A stretch of 64,000 bases of DNA, taken from positions 1,132,501 to 1,196,500 of the forward strand of contig OOIN01000008.1 in NCBI GenBank assembly GCA_900323505.1. The letters are read 5' to 3'. This stretch comes from Ustilago trichophora (lineage: Eukaryota; Basidiomycota; Ustilaginomycetes; Ustilaginales; Ustilaginaceae). Numbering within the stretch: position 1 is the stretch's first letter; each line of letters begins with the position of its first letter. Below the pieces are notes generated by a model. That model made no database searches, was not told the origin of the DNA, and was given only the letters and a program-made list of their open reading frames with translations. Both the position numbers and the translations under genes were made by a program. Positions 30,924 to 44,600 of this stretch are shown here, one piece after another.

Positions 30924-32600
30924 ATGCACGAAGAGCCTATCGACCGATCTCGCGACCTCTGGATTGAGAGAAAACGCAGATACGAGCAAGAGGAGGCCGC
31001 TCGAAGAGACGATTTGCTCGACGTTCGCTATAGATCCCAACACGAAGGCTCTAGCCGTTACAGTCCACCTCGCCAGCCTAACCACGATCCTAGATACGCA
31101 CAGTTGCCTCCATCCGCCCTTCATCCCTCTCAACCTCGCCACGCCGCGAGTCCACGATCCCAACTTCCCTTGAACGCTTCCGCCTCGGAAGAAGACGCCG
31201 CCATGCGCGAAGATCCTGCCACCAGCGCTCTCAAGCGTAGAAGGCTCGGCGACACCCTTGACCGCGATGACCGACGACGCGACGAGCCGGGTAACGGCGG
31301 TCGCTCTCCTCCCTTCCGCAGGGGCGATGGCGCTCCACACTCTGGTCAGCGTTTCCTGGACGAGAGGGATGCCTACGCAGACGACCTCCGCTCCCCCTTG
31401 AACCCTCCTTACGCAAACAGATCCAACGGCCGCCTCTCACCTCTCGAAAGGCCTGGACATAGTCCCGCCTCGGCAGGCGGCCCTCTGCCACCCATGCAGG
31501 ATGGTCACCGTCCTTCGGTCCTCTCCTCGTCCAGCTACGATGACGGTCTTGATCACGGTCCCTCCATGCCCGGCCTCGCTCGCAGGAGAGGTGATGCTGC
31601 CCAGGCAAAGGCCAGTCGACTCCACATTGATACTGGCTCCGGTTCCGCTTTCGAATCTACCGCGCTCGCAAAGTCGTCCTCTGGCATTGCCAAGAGTGCT
31701 CCACCCCAGAAGCTCTCGTTCGGCTTCGACAGTCGAGATCACCTCATGCCCCAAGACCAGGCTCCACGCGAGTCTAACCTTCGACCCAACCACTCTCTCC
31801 AAGTCTCGCAGCCCCCTGCACACCCGCGCAGCGACCAGCAGCGTCTCGTTTCGGCTTCGCGTCCCATCGAATCTTCAGACTCGTTCCGCCGTGATGAGCG
31901 AGAAGACATGCTCGGACTTCGCGAAGGTCGCATGCCCGACATGCCTCACACCGCCAACCCGCTCGCACGTCAAGGTCCCTCGACACGCTTGCCTGGTGGT
32001 CATGTTCCTCAGACTGCCACGCTGCCCTCTCCGGCCTACCACACCACTCAATTTGCACGCGGTCACCCCAGCGGACGCCAGCCATACAACCCGCCACCCA
32101 CCGCCCGATTGCCTGAGCACTTGCGCTCGCCGCCTTCGTCCAAGGCCCACTTCCTTTCGCTCTTTTCTGACTTCTACGACTCGCTTTACGACAGCAGGAC
32201 GCTCAAGGCTACCCTCGAAGACCAGATCAAGCGCTCCAACACTCTGCTCCAGACTCTCCAGTCGAGCCGCCGTGTGCTTGAAGAGACTGTCGAGCGACGT
32301 GTTCGCGAGGAGCGCGTCCTGTGGGAGGGACGTGTACGAGGTCTCGAAGCACGAGTTCGCGAATTGGAGGCCAAGACTGGCATCTCTGACTACGATGACG
32401 ATGTCGTGTCTCGCCCAGCCGAAGCTGCCTCCAAGCAGTCCGCCAACGCTGCTGCAGTTGCCAAGCCCGCCGCCGCCGCCTCTGCTGCTACCGAGGCAGC
32501 CGAGGACAAGCCTGCATCGCGCGAACGTTCGCCTACAGATAAGAAGCAGTCCTCCTCGAACAAGGACGAAGAAGAGGGTGACCAGCTGCAAGACGATTAA
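30924..32600 (+). CDS. disordered basic protein with a coiled-coil segment, unknown function
   Basis: The 558-residue protein begins with a charged helix (RDLWIERKRRYEQEEAARRDDLL). About 380 residues of Pro/Ser/Arg/His-rich disordered sequence follow, with KRRR at about residue 94-97 as a possible nuclear signal. The only ordered part is at about residues 405-490: FLSLFSDFYDSLYDSR leads into a heptad coiled coil ending GRVRGLEARVRELEAKTG. The tail is Ala-rich and then acidic (KDEEEGDQLQDD). The sequence carries no enzyme motif. The SR/RD-rich composition would suit an RNA-related or chromatin scaffold, but that is a guess. The start is the first ATG after a long pyrimidine-rich leader. Confidence 0.75.
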   Translation: MHEEPIDRSRDLWIERKRRYEQEEAARRDDLLDVRYRSQHEGSSRYSPPRQPNHDPRYAQLPPSALHPSQPRHAASPRSQLPLNASASEEDAAMREDPATSALKRRRLGDTLDRDDRRRDEPGNGGRSPPFRRGDGAPHSGQRFLDERDAYADDLRSPLNPPYANRSNGRLSPLERPGHSPASAGGPLPPMQDGHRPSVLSSSSYDDGLDHGPSMPGLARRRGDAAQAKASRLHIDTGSGSAFESTALAKSSSGIAKSAPPQKLSFGFDSRDHLMPQDQAPRESNLRPNHSLQVSQPPAHPRSDQQRLVSASRPIESSDSFRRDEREDMLGLREGRMPDMPHTANPLARQGPSTRLPGGHVPQTATLPSPAYHTTQFARGHPSGRQPYNPPPTARLPEHLRSPPSSKAHFLSLFSDFYDSLYDSRTLKATLEDQIKRSNTLLQTLQSSRRVLEETVERRVREERVLWEGRVRGLEARVRELEAKTGISDYDDDVVSRPAEAASKQSANAAAVAKPAAAASAATEAAEDKPASRERSPTDKKQSSSNKDEEEGDQLQDD

Positions 32601-33869
32601 TTACCACAACCTCCGCCACTGCTTACCCGTGCTTTACGGGCTTCCTGCTCTTTCCTGTCTATCACCATAAGCCTCTGACCTTCATTTGCTCATTCTATTT
32701 CTGTGATTCGTCACTCTACAAATGCTGTGTGACGCGCGCTTCTTTAGTGTTCATGAATTGCATACACTCTATCTTTCGTTTTGTGCCTTGGTCTTACCAT
32801 CATCAACAATGTTGCCATTCAGCACGTGCAAAGGCAGGAACAATTGTGACAATTCCGGCCATGGCTGTGCCCTTCAGAAGGCTGCTGTCAACTACGTTGG
32901 TATCAACATGTCTCCAGACAAGCTGCACAAAGCGGATCTCCCTGGATGGTAGGGCCATCGTCACAGACATCCAATGTTGTGACGAGGAAAAACAACAAGA
33001 TTGACAGCAAACTTGGGTTGATTTTTTGGGCAGTGAGGGGCATCTGGATTTGGCTGAGGCAAAGCATGCCAAGCCCAAGCAGACCAGCCCGTTTGTCAAC
33101 CACTTGTTAACAAGACGAGAAGGCACACGTGTGCATCAGACCACGAGCCAGGCATCCCAGATATTGTAGTTTTAGCACTCATTGCAATGAATCACAACAT
33201 TCCTTTTTTGACCGACATTGTAGTACTTTGCGAATCGTAACCCGCGCTTTTTTGGTTTCATAACCCTGCAAAGCCATTCGTAACGCCTATGTCCATGTCA
33301 TCGTAACAGCACAGCCTTTTCGTAAAGATGCCATGCCTGCTGACTCCCACGGGACTGCCGCTCTGTGTTCAGCTCCACAATTACGAAGCAGTAATTATGA
33401 AGCAGTGGCTCAATTACAAAGACATCAGCATAGGCATTACGAAACAGCCTTGCAGGACTACAAACCACGGCAGTGGACAACAAAGAACCACTACAAACAA
33501 GCAAGGAGAGGTTACGACCGGTCTCCTGCCAAGTACGATTTCTTCCAAAAAAGGGAACAACATGGTTGCAAGGATCACAATGACATTGAAATAGCAATCA
33601 CAACAACACACCTTTCGATCATGAAGCAAAGCTGTTGATCACGAAAAGACATCACGATGACATCAAGCCAAAATCACGATCTGATTCGACGAAGGGAATG
33701 TTTTACAAAACAAACTTTGATATTTGGAATGTCATCTAGGGCTTTCCAACGGTATAACGATCGTGGGGTTGCAAACAAGTGTTGGAAACATTGAGGTAGA
33801 AGGCTGATGAGTAATGACAGAAATGGAAGACGAATTACGCGGGAAAATTTAGGACGTGACTGTATCGAC
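32601..33869. other. convergent intergenic interval with TCGTAA/TTACGA words
   Basis: This 1.27-kb stretch lies between the 3' ends of two genes. From about 33230 to 33670 it holds a loose array of TCGTAA and TTACGA words that switches orientation near 33360. ORFs here are short and have no coding character. Confidence 0.5.
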
Positions 33870-36800
33870 TCAGAGCAAGTGCATGCGCATTGGCGTGGGT
33901 TCCGCACGACCGATGAGGCCGCCCAACAGTCCACCGCCGCCGCTGCTTGAGGCGGCAGCTGCTGCCGTTGTAGCAGCCGCCGCAGCCGCCGAGGTGGAGG
34001 GACCTCCACCAAGAGCACTTACAACACCGCCTATCGCACTGGTAGCAGCGCCGACAACACTGGTAGCGGCACTGGCACCCGCAGCCAAGGCGGATGTGGC
34101 TTGCGAAGCCGCCGAAGCGACAGCAGGTGTAGCCGCAGCCGTTGACGAAGCGGCTCCCGAAGACGACGAGGCACCAGGGCACTGAGCCTGCTGCAGGATC
34201 GGGTTGAGCAGACCGCCCGTAAGACCGCTTGTGAGTTTGGTAAGTTCACAAACGGTTGCCTTGCCCGCCTGATTCAAGCCACCAATCACATTGCCCTGCG
34301 CCAAGTTGCCGAGCAGACCGCCCAGGATCTGGGTCAAATCGGCACCGGCACCAGCCACCTGACCCAACAGATCAGTGATCGTCTGTACCGGGTCGAGCGG
34401 GATGGGAATACCACCGAGGTCGATGAAATACTTGGTATCGATATTGAACTCGTTGTAGTTGAGACCGGGCACGAGGTAGCTGTCGCCGGCAGAGGGACCG
34501 ATTCGGACAGGCAGGTTGTTGTAGATGTCCAAATTCCTGCCAATGACGGGAAGCGAGGCGAGGAGACCCTTTGGCAAGACGACGTTGGGCACCCTTGGCG
34601 ACTTGGCAGTGCCCTTGGAGGGAACGCCAAACGGAGATGGGAAGGTGTACGTTACCTGCGCATCCGGGTTGCTGGCATCCTTGGGCGTCGATCCGGCAGC
34701 CTTGGCCGATGTCTGCAAGCCCACAATGTACAAGTTGGTGTCGAGCGCATTCTGAGCGGTGATGTCGATCTCGACCACTGGGTTCGCACCTGGGATGCCT
34801 AGCAAGCTAGGAATACCGGTAAGCAGCGTCTGGGCAGTCAGGTAGACGTTGATCTCGGTAACGATACGCGATCCGATACCTTGGAGCGTAGTGGTCAGTT
34901 TGACACCGGCAAGAGCAGGTCGAAGCGAGTCATACGGCGTAAGGTTGGTTTGAGGACCGGCCGAGCCATCGATGAGGAGTGGAGCCGACTGGGGCGAAGT
35001 ACCGTCCGACTCGGAGGGCTGCACGTAGAGCTGCAGCAGGCGCTGGGCGGTCGAGTCGTTGGCGTTGGCAGGCGCATAGTAGAAGTACGACTGCACCAAA
35101 TTACTTCCAGGAATGAGACCAAGCACGGGAATCTCGGCTCGACCCACGACGGTGCCAGAGAAGAGGACGGGCAGGAAGGCCTGGTTGGTGAAGACGGTAA
35201 GGTTCGATGGGTTCTCGAGCGTGACCTTGAGCGGTACCCAGAGGAAGGCTGGGGTACCACTGCTGACACGAACATCGGAAAGCGTCGTAACACCGTTGAA
35301 GCTGTTGATACCGGCCAGCGTCGTGGTGACGTTGAAGGGAATACCACCGATAGGGATGTTTCCAATCACAGTCTTGGCCACGACGTCGGTGCCACCGCGA
35401 AGAGCGAAGGTACCACGAGGAGTGTCGGTGAGTTGCGCGAAGAAGGCCTGGAAGTTGGGACGGTCGACGGCCACAATGTTCTGTCGTCGCCACATGAGCT
35501 GGAGCGCCTGGAAGTCCTGAGGACCACGCGAAGTACCCGCCTGCACGTTGGACAGAGGCAGGTCCAGGTAGGCCGTGTCTCCGTTGGCGTACGAGAGGTT
35601 GATGTGCGGCGAGGCCTGGATGGGCTGCAGACTGAACATGAAGGGGTTGGCAAACGTAGCGATGGTCGAGTTGGAGCTCGAAGGCACCACGTACGAGTTG
35701 GCAGGGTCGCCATTGACGAATACGGTAAGATCCGAGAGGGTGATCGAGAAGATGATCTGGTAGATACGACCGGGGAGCGCGACATCGAGGGTGAGCGTCC
35801 TGAAGGCAGCACTGAGCCAGTTGACGGGCTGGTTGCCGTTGGCCTGCGTAACCACCGAGACACCCTTGACTTGGAGGATTTGCGTCTTGCCCTGCAAGAA
35901 GTTGGTGAAGAGGATACCAGTGTTCTGCAGGTCGCGTCCAGACTTGGCCGTGATTGAACCCTCGAGTGTTGTGTTGGTGGTAGCAAGCGCAGCCAGGAAC
36001 AAGTTGGTCGAGTGAACGGGACCAATGTCGGTGCCCATGAAGAAGATCTCGAAGTTAGCCGTATCGAGCTGGATACCCAGAGTGGCAGGGTTGGGAATTG
36101 AAGCGCCAGTGCGGATCAAGAGCGAGTTACTCGTCTCACCGTAGACATCGAAGTTGTACGTGGAAACGCCAGGCAGACCGTTGAACGCCTTGAAGTCGAT
36201 GTTCTTCGAGATGATGACGTCGCTGTAAATGATCTGCAGAGCGCGCACGGTGAGGTGCTGCGACGATACAGTCCACTGGAACGCGGGGTTGTGCAAAATG
36301 AAGGTGGCAAAGTCGGTGAAGGCGCCCAGGTTGGTGATCGTCAAGTGACCGCTGGTCACCAGGTTGGGAACACCGACGTTGGCAAAGGCACAGATCGACG
36401 GCAGCGAGAGCTTGGCAATGTTCTTGCCCTGCCACGTGACAGTAAGGGGCTCGGTGAATTCGATAAGCGCATCAAAGGGACCAGTACCCGTAAGCGAGCC
36501 CGAAAGCGAGACATCGAAGCCAGTGTTGGTGACACCGGTGATGTTGGCAATGTTGACAGTGAGCACGGCCTGGTCGACAATGTTCTGCACAATGGGCGCG
36601 CCGGCGGGACCGAGCAAGTAGAGTGCAGTGCGGTCGGTCTCGGTAGGCACGGGCTGCTGAACAAAGTTGAGATTGGTAAAGTACTCGTCCAACTTGACGC
36701 TCGACTGGACATCGAGTCGGGTAGTGAGACCCTGCAGCGTTCGCAGAACGGCACCGAGCACATCGAACTGGTTGCCCGATCGACAGTTGGGAGGGTTGAA

Positions 36801-39800
36801 GTCGGGATAAGGGCTGACAGTGGTCTTGGTCGAGGGCTGAGCCAGGACCTGAGCGAAGAGGGGTGGCAGGGGACCAAGGTCGACACCTTGAGCGGCAGCA
36901 GCAGCCTGGACGAAGCGGATCAGGTTCTTGGGGTCCAGATTGAAGTTGAAGGGCAGGAAGCGCGACGTGATGGTGGTGTGGCCAGGGGCGCGGATAGGGT
37001 TGCTCGAGAGATCCTGGTTGATCTCACCGAGCATAATGCCCTGGTACGAAGCGTCAGCCTTGACCTTGAGCAGGTTGATCGAGGCAGTGAAGGGGTTGCG
37101 CAGGTCGAAGTTGGCTTGGGCAATACTGGTCTGCGCAATGTTGGGAGGGATCGTCAACCTGGCCACAGTGATCAAAAGTTGCCTGAGCGGTGGAATGTCA
37201 GCGTTAAGCTTGATGCCCGAGAGCGCCTGCTTGAGCGATTCGACGGGCGTGGTGTCTCGAGTACCCTGGATGATGGTGTTCGAGACGATGCCCTGGACGT
37301 AGTTTTCAAGCAGTGTCTGACCAGCACGCGTGTTGGCGGCACCCTGAGGCGAGTAGCGCACCTCGGTGGGGACGATGTTGGTACCAGGCACAAGCACAAG
37401 ACCCTTGATGACAGCTGTACCAATCTTTCGGTCCAGGAAGTAGACGTCGAAGGTGACGTCACCGGTACCGATGGTGATGTGCGAAGGGTTGAAGAGGGTC
37501 GTGTCGACGTTGATCTGGAGGTACGACGGGAAACCGCGGTATACATCGAGGTTCGAGACGATGGCAGGACGCGCGTTGAGGTTCTGCAGACCCAACAAGT
37601 TCGTGTCAACATTGAACGGAATGTTGCTGATGGTCAGAAGACCGGCGGCGGTGTTGGCCTTAGTGTTGGCCCTACCGTTCAGGTTGAAGGTGACCTGGTT
37701 GTTGGCGGTGGTGTCGGCCAAGAACTGCGAGAACCTGGGGTGCTGGTTGCCGTAGACTGCGAAGGGCACGTTGCTGAACATGAGGGTCAAGATTCGAGCG
37801 GTGACATCGGTAATCGAGGGTGAGAGCGGGATGTCGAGCACAGCCATGTCCTGTCCCTGGTAGTTGGCAATGAAGCCACCGCCGACCTGCTGGATGTCTA
37901 GAGGGAAGGCGAAAGGAATGAAGAACTGAGACTGCGTGTCGTTCGAGCTACTCGGTGGGTTCCAGGCAGTCTGAGGCGTGAAGAAGAGCGAAATCTGGTT
38001 GATCGAAATGGTACGAATGACCGTGAACTTCTGTGACGGCAGCGAAACGCGGACGGCGAGCGACTTGATACCGTCATTAAGCCAACTGACACTCTCGGGA
38101 CCGGCATAGTCACCCAAAACCATGACGTCGGTGTTCAAGTTGGCAACGAAGCGCGTGAAGATCTCGGAAAGGACAGCAAGACCCTGGTCGGAAGTTTGGG
38201 GCACCAGTCGACCGACCAACGGGAGGGTGGTGACGGCAAGAGCCTGCAAGACGAAGGGATCCTGTGCAGCCGAGGGACCAATGAAGGTGTTGTTGCGATC
38301 GAGGTTGACACCGAAGCGCGAGAGCTGGACACCGACCTGCGACGGGTTGTAGATGGTGGTCGCGGCAGTGAGGTGGATACCACCGGCCGGGTCGTTGGAG
38401 GGCAAGTCGAACGAGTTGATGATAACGCTGTCCCTGAGACCGTTGAAGGCGCTGAGGATGACGTTCTTGGAGATCGAGATGTTGTCGACCTCGATACCAA
38501 GAGCGGCAACCTTGAGACCGGTACCGGCAATGTTCCACACAAAGCTCTGCTCGGTAAGCAGGTATCTGGTGAACTCGGTAAGGTAGCCAATGTCGGCAAC
38601 AACAAACTCGGCAAGGATCTCGAGCGTGGCACCGACATCTCCGGCAAGCGCAACGTTGGGCATGGCAATCCTACCAAGGAGACGACCGTTCCAGGTGACG
38701 TCGAGACCGTTGGTGAACGAGATAGTGGCGTCGAAGGGACCAGCGTTTTTGATCGTACCCTGCAGAGCGGTCTGGAACGAGTTCTGCTGAGGGTTGAGAA
38801 TTGTGACTCGGTCAATGTTGAGAATGGCGTTGTCGACGATCTTCTGCACGATAGGACCGGCAAGAACGGGAAGCAGCTTGTTGAGCGTTACATCGGTACC
38901 GAGCGGCACGTTCTGCTGAGCAAAGGTGAGCGTGGTCGAATAGTCACCGATGTTGGCCTCGGAGACGATCTCAAGGTTGGCAGTGGCCGATTTGAAGGCA
39001 CGGTCAATGTACGAAGGCAGGTCGAAGCCGGTGTACAGATTGGCGCGCTTCTTGAGCGTACCAGCCTCCTCGACGGCCTGGGGCTCGTCGCGCTCGGCCC
39101 AATCAGCAACATGGGCGAGCGTCTCGACGTTGTTGGTGCCGCCCATCATGGCGTGAGCCAACTCGTTGTTCTCCTCGTAGTCGTACGAAGCCTCGTCGTC
39201 CTCGTTAAGCGAGCGGCGCGTGTTAGCAGACGTGGTGGGCGTCAAAGTGTAGCCACCGAGCTGTACGACACCGTCAATGTAAGCAGGGTTCTGGCCACTC
39301 TGGACGGCAAGTGCGCGCACGAGGGCGAAAATGTCGGGAGGGTAGAGGTTGAGGCCAAGCTGGACCGGAGGCGACTGGGTGACGGCACGACCCTGAGCAA
39401 CAAAGTTGAGCGGGGTGTCGATGCTAGCCACAAAGATACCGTGCGAGGTGACGTTCGATCGAATGCGAGTGATGGTCAGGGGCGAGGTGAAGGGGTTGGC
39501 CAGGTAGACAGTCGAGTTGGCAATGTTGTTGGTAATGCCAGTTGTGTCCAGGACAGTCAGGTTGGCCGACTGGACAAGCGTCGACTTGAGACCTGGGAGA
39601 GTCGACTTGAGGCGAATCTGCGAGAGAGCCGGCAGCAGCGACGAAACTGCTGTGGAACCCGAGAAACCGTTGATGCCAAGGTCGGTGTCCTGACCCGAAA
39701 TGAAACGGTTGAGGGTCTCGATACCGTAAGGGCTTGCATTGGGGTTGAACACGGAAGTGGCATTGACATCGTTCCTGCCTGTCATGAGGTTGAGACCGGG

Positions 39801-41672
39801 AATGGTGACGGTACCGAGCACATCACGGTTGACCAGCTGGAAGGAGCTGTCGCCGATGGTGAGGTTCAAGTTGGAAGGATTGACCAATGTGGTTCCGACC
39901 GAGAGAAGGATACCATCGCGGGTACCACCGGTCACGTCAACGCTGGTGATGAGGGTAGGGTAAGCGTTGAGGCCCTGCAGACCCAAGAGACCACTGTCGA
40001 CGTCAAAGATGATTCCATCGAGCAAGACTCGACCAAGAGGAGTGTCGGTGACGGCCTTGGCAGCACCCTGCAGACGGATAGCGGTACCGTTGCTGAGAGT
40101 GAGGTAGGTCTGGAAGTTCTCAAGCTCCTTGCGGGCAGCCTCAGTGTTGTTGGCGAGCGTCAAAGTCGAAGGAGGGAGCGTCAGGTTGAGGGTACCTGCG
40201 GTCTGACCGGCGCTGACGAGCGAGAGCTGCGTTGTGGTGTTCGAGTAAGCCGAGTTGATGGTGGCCACCTGCGCACCCTGGAAGAGGATGGTGAAGGTGT
40301 TGGCCGTGTTGACGATGGAGAGCGAGAAACCGAAGGGAAGACCAAGCACAGCCGAAAGAGCACTCGAGAAAGCAGTGGGGTCATAGGCAGTCTGGGGAGT
40401 GTATACCAGAGCCAAGGAGCCAATGCTGATGCTCTTGATCGGGTTGATGGGCTGCGGAGACTTGAGAGGTACGGCGAGCTGAAGGGCGCTGATACCGGTG
40501 CTGAGCCAACCGATATTCTGGCCGTCTGCCTGACGAACCGAAACACCACGAGCCTGGGTGTCGAGGGTCTTTCCGTTGATGTAGCCGGTGAAGAGCTTTC
40601 CGAGCAAGTCAAGAGCGGTGGCGTTGTCGTTGTGGGGAACGAGTCGGCCGTTGAGCGTAATGACGTTGCGACCTGTAGACACGTTGAGGTTCGAGGTACT
40701 GGCAGGACCGAGAAAGAGACCCTGGTAGTAGAGGCCGAGATCAAGGGTACCGAGCTGAACACCGAAGGGCGAAGGGTTGACCAACGAGGTGGTGACCGAG
40801 AGCGAGATACCACCTGCAGGGTCGTCGCCGGGAAGTTGGAAGTCGAGAATCTCGACGTCCTCAAAGTTGTTGAAGCCTTTGATGATGATGTGCTTGTTGA
40901 AGACAAGGTTCTTGTAGGTTGGCAAGAACGAGAAGGCCTCGACATGGACGTTCGAGCAATTGAGCTTCCATGTGAACTCGGGTTGGGAGATGAGGAACTT
41001 TGCAAATTCCCCGAATCCCTCGACATCGTGAATCTCGAAGTTGGTGGCCTGGAACGCATGAGAGAACGTGGTCAGCTTTCATTCGGGTGCAATACATTGG
41101 TAGCGCAAGCATGTGCAATAAGGAATACTTACCTGCTTGATGCGGGCGTGACCGGCAGCAGCACCAATGTAATCAAGACGGAACTGACCAAGGTTAACCT
41201 CGGTCAGGTTCTCTGGCGAAGCAACCTGACCGGGCTGGGGTGGGAGGACCCAGTAGACCTGGACAGGCTCTCGGAAGAAGAGATGGGCCGGGAAGATGCC
41301 GACCTTCTTGGTCTGACCCTCGAGGGTGAGCGGGAAGGAGGTGTTGGTGGGCGCCGTGATGTTGGACTCGTAAACATGCAGCACAGCAGTGTGGAGAGCA
41401 TGGTTGGCAACGGCGTAGAGGACGGGAAGCAGAGTGATGGCGAGGGTAACGAGAAGAACAACGGGGGCGACAAAGAGACAGCAGTAACCGAGCTTTCTGG
41501 AAAAGTACTTTTTCTCGTAAGGACTGCCACGAGCACGAATGAAACCGATGGGTTGACCAGGCTGGTAGAAGCCAGCGCCAGAGCCAGCGCCTTGGGGAGC
41601 AACCGAGTTGACGCTCTCGGCAGGAGAGCGTCGACGAAGGTGCTCCCGGGAGCCGTAAGCGTCGTCCGCCAT
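33870..41672 (-). CDS. giant type II membrane protein with three DUF3712 modules
   Basis: Two exons, 41133-41672 and 33870-41048, joined over an 84-nt intron (GTAAGT at 41132, CAG at 41049-41051), give 2572 residues. Residues 1-60 are cytosolic, one transmembrane span lies near 62-90 (LFVAPVVLLVTLAITLLPVLY) and the rest is lumenal or extracellular. The lumenal part is a series of beta-rich repeats with three clear modules about 780 residues apart, near residues 253, 1060 and 1810. Each contains an F-D-L-P-x-D-DPAGGI type motif, a NPS-xxVGVQL segment and a GxxIGP segment. This is the fungal DUF3712 family, often annotated without proof as pre-rRNA processing proteins. The last 100 residues are Ala/Ser/Gly low complexity. 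The single span argues against a nucleolar role; a vacuolar or cell-surface location is more likely (inference). Confidence 0.9.
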
Positions 41673-44600
41673 GTTGAGGGGACTCAGCTCCCGAGCACGG
41701 GTTGCAAAGTGTTGGTGAAGAGAGAGGCGGGGACGGTGACAGAGTCTAGTGAGATCAGCGGTGGTTAAGGTGGATCAGAAGTGGCGGCTCAGAACGAATA
41801 GATGTTGCTGAAGCTGCCGCTGGATGCAAGTAGACGAGGTGGTTGAGCGACCTCTGTTGGTGAAAAGAAAAAGTCGAGATGAGTGATGATGACGGGGAAG
41901 CCGGGAAGCCGAAGTTAAAATCAAGGGCGGCTTCAGCTGATAACTGTCGTCTCCAATGTCCAGTAAAAGAATGATACACGACGCAGAGGAGTCTAGAGAG
42001 ACGGTGGAATTGAGAGAGGAGAAGTGGATCACGTCAGGGGCCACAAAAGAAGCGAAAAGAGGAGAGAGACGTCGTCGTCGACGGTGTGGATGGGGGTGGT
42101 GTCGGTGGTGAGGGTGGTGATCAGTTGAGAGTTTGGGAAGGGGAAGAATGGTGGCGTCAACGTCAGAGGCTGCTGAGTGGGATGGCGTTGACGACGAATT
42201 TGGCTCAAAGCGGAAGGGGGCGAACCAAAAGACAAGAGGGATCTGGGGTGCAGCGTGAGGAGGAGGAAGAGACAGCCGCGGCACTGGACAGGTCAAAGAC
42301 AGAAGAGGCAAGGATGAGACACGCATCGAGCGGCCATCATACGAGACGGTCCAAACTCAGCAGAAGGTCCAAGAGGGCGATCCGTTTTTTTTTTTTTTTT
42401 GGCAAAGATGGAGAGGCGGGGCAAAGTTGTTCAAGGGCGGCTAGTTTGCTAGGCTCGAGTAGAGCTGCAAGCCGTTGCAGAGGTGGACGGCGCACGCGAA
42501 ACCATTTGTTCGAGAGTGTGTGTGCATCTCAGCTTCAGACAAGGAGGGCGGATGCAGATGCAGATGGCAAGCTGGGCGCTGGGTGAGCTGTCTTGGATCG
42601 GAAGCGGAGAGAGAGAGAGAGACAGGTCGGTCAGTGAAGGACAAGAGAAGAGGTTTGAACGCCAGAATCGCATCGTCAATGCATGAAGCCCCGAAGCGGA
42701 TGAACGGATGGATGGGTGGATGGATGGATGAGGTTCCTGTGGTTTGTGACAGAGAGCGCTGATTGGAGGCGGGGTATTAGGCCTCTCAAGAAAGAAACAC
42801 AGAGAGAAAGAGAGAGGCAACGGCGGCGGCGACGGCGGCTCATGATTCACCGCCGAAAAGCAAAGAGAAAAAGGAACAAGACCAAAACGAGTCAAGATGT
42901 GAAGTGCGGAGTGTTACAAGCGAGGCTCGAGCGAGGCGGAAGGGGGAAAAAAGGACTGAACACAAAAAAAAAGAAAAAAAAAAAAATCTCAGCTGCATGA
43001 TGCCACAAGCGAAGACGGATGAGGAAGTCTGTTGCAGCGAATTTTTGTACACGGAAAAGCACGATCTCGTGCAGGGACCCTTCTAAGTCGATCTTGCCTT
43101 GATACCTTGTTCTTCGTTGCTCTTGATCTCTACTTCGTCCTTGAAGTTGCGAGACAGATGTTTCGATGTCATGGGTGAATGGCATGGTGATGGATGGATG
43201 GACTAGTTGGATGAATGGTCGGTTGGGCAGCGAAAAGCTGCATTGGTCAAGTCGCCTCTGCATATATTGTTTGTATCTGTGATTTTTTTTTCCCTCCTTT
43301 TGGTTGCTAAATTCGAACGCCGCCGCCATTAAACACCTGTGTGCTCGTGATGCAAGCTCAACCAGAAAAGCAAACAGAATCGCGGCCCATCTGCAGCAAC
43401 CAGATGCGCGGCACAACGACGTCTGTACATATGATCGTCCTCTTCTGGATTTTGTGCGCGAGGGTCGTGCGTCCTACACTACATACTGTAGCTTCTCTCA
43501 TACGGCACGCTTCCTTTTTTTCCCTCCCCTTTCATCTAGCACAGCAAGCAAGCTCGGATGCTAAATACTCAATTGACAGCGCGACGGATGGGTAAAAAAA
43601 TGCAACGCAGTTTTAGAAATGGCTCATTTAGCAGTCGCTGTCAAAGTGCTTTGCACGCTGCCACAGTACAGAGAGGCTGGAGCGTCGGATCTCAATAGTC
43701 TTGGTTTGCATGGCAACGAATGTTCTTAGCGTGAAAAGAGCCTGACATCTGGTTTGTGAATCGTACGTTTGCCTCATACAACCACACTGAAAATAGGACT
43801 CTTTGGTGTGCGGGGCAACATTCGACATGGGCTGGCGTGCAGCAAGAATCAAATTTGCAGTCGCGTAGATGGAGTACATACGATTCTGCACGACACGACA
43901 TAGGACACAGCTCAACTGCCTTTGCTGCCGACTGCAAGGTAGGCAATTGGCTACGCGAGGGGGTCGGGGCGCGGGTCGATTTTCTTTCTTTTTCTTTTTC
44001 CAATGCCGATTTGGGGATCGACGTTACAGACTCTCTGGTCTGGTGCCTGATTCGCTTTCCAGAAAAATGTAATTGGGTAGAGAGGCCAACGCTGAGTTGA
44101 AAAGTACGCCCGTCACGCTGCATGTCAGCCAGATGGCTGGGCAGCTACCGTATACGACTCTACTCTGAATACAGTATCGATTTGCCTCCCTTGCAATCGA
44201 TATCATCCTGCCAAGCTACCACTGCCTAGGAACAATGTTGGACCAACTAACAATGTAACTTCACCGCCTCGCTTAGCATTGTGAACCCTTCCCGACTCTT
44301 TCATCCATCGCCTCTTTCACCACTATCTCGACTACTCAAAGTTCAACCCTCCATCACTTGCTACCATTGACTGCGGAAGAGGAGGAGGAATAGAAAGCCG
44401 ATGAATGGCCGCACAAGACGGGCTGTATCGTCTCGATAAATTACTGTGTGCGCATTTTAAAGAGCTGCACCGCTGTGATAGTGTGCCTCGCTTAGCTCGC
44501 CGTGGGCCTCAAAATTGGGGCCGCCCAGATCAGACCAGCATAAAGCTGCTGCGCTACACTGCGCCTCTGGCACATTTCGCAAACTTTCATGGGAACTTTT

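Noticed and set aside
38196..41768. 1190-codon open frame on the plus strand opposite the DUF3712 gene
   Set aside because: It is the antisense of a real gene with strong codon bias that avoids the codons that would create antisense stops. The translation is low-complexity (V, G, D, E, R) with no domain, and the minus strand encodes conserved motifs and a valid splice.
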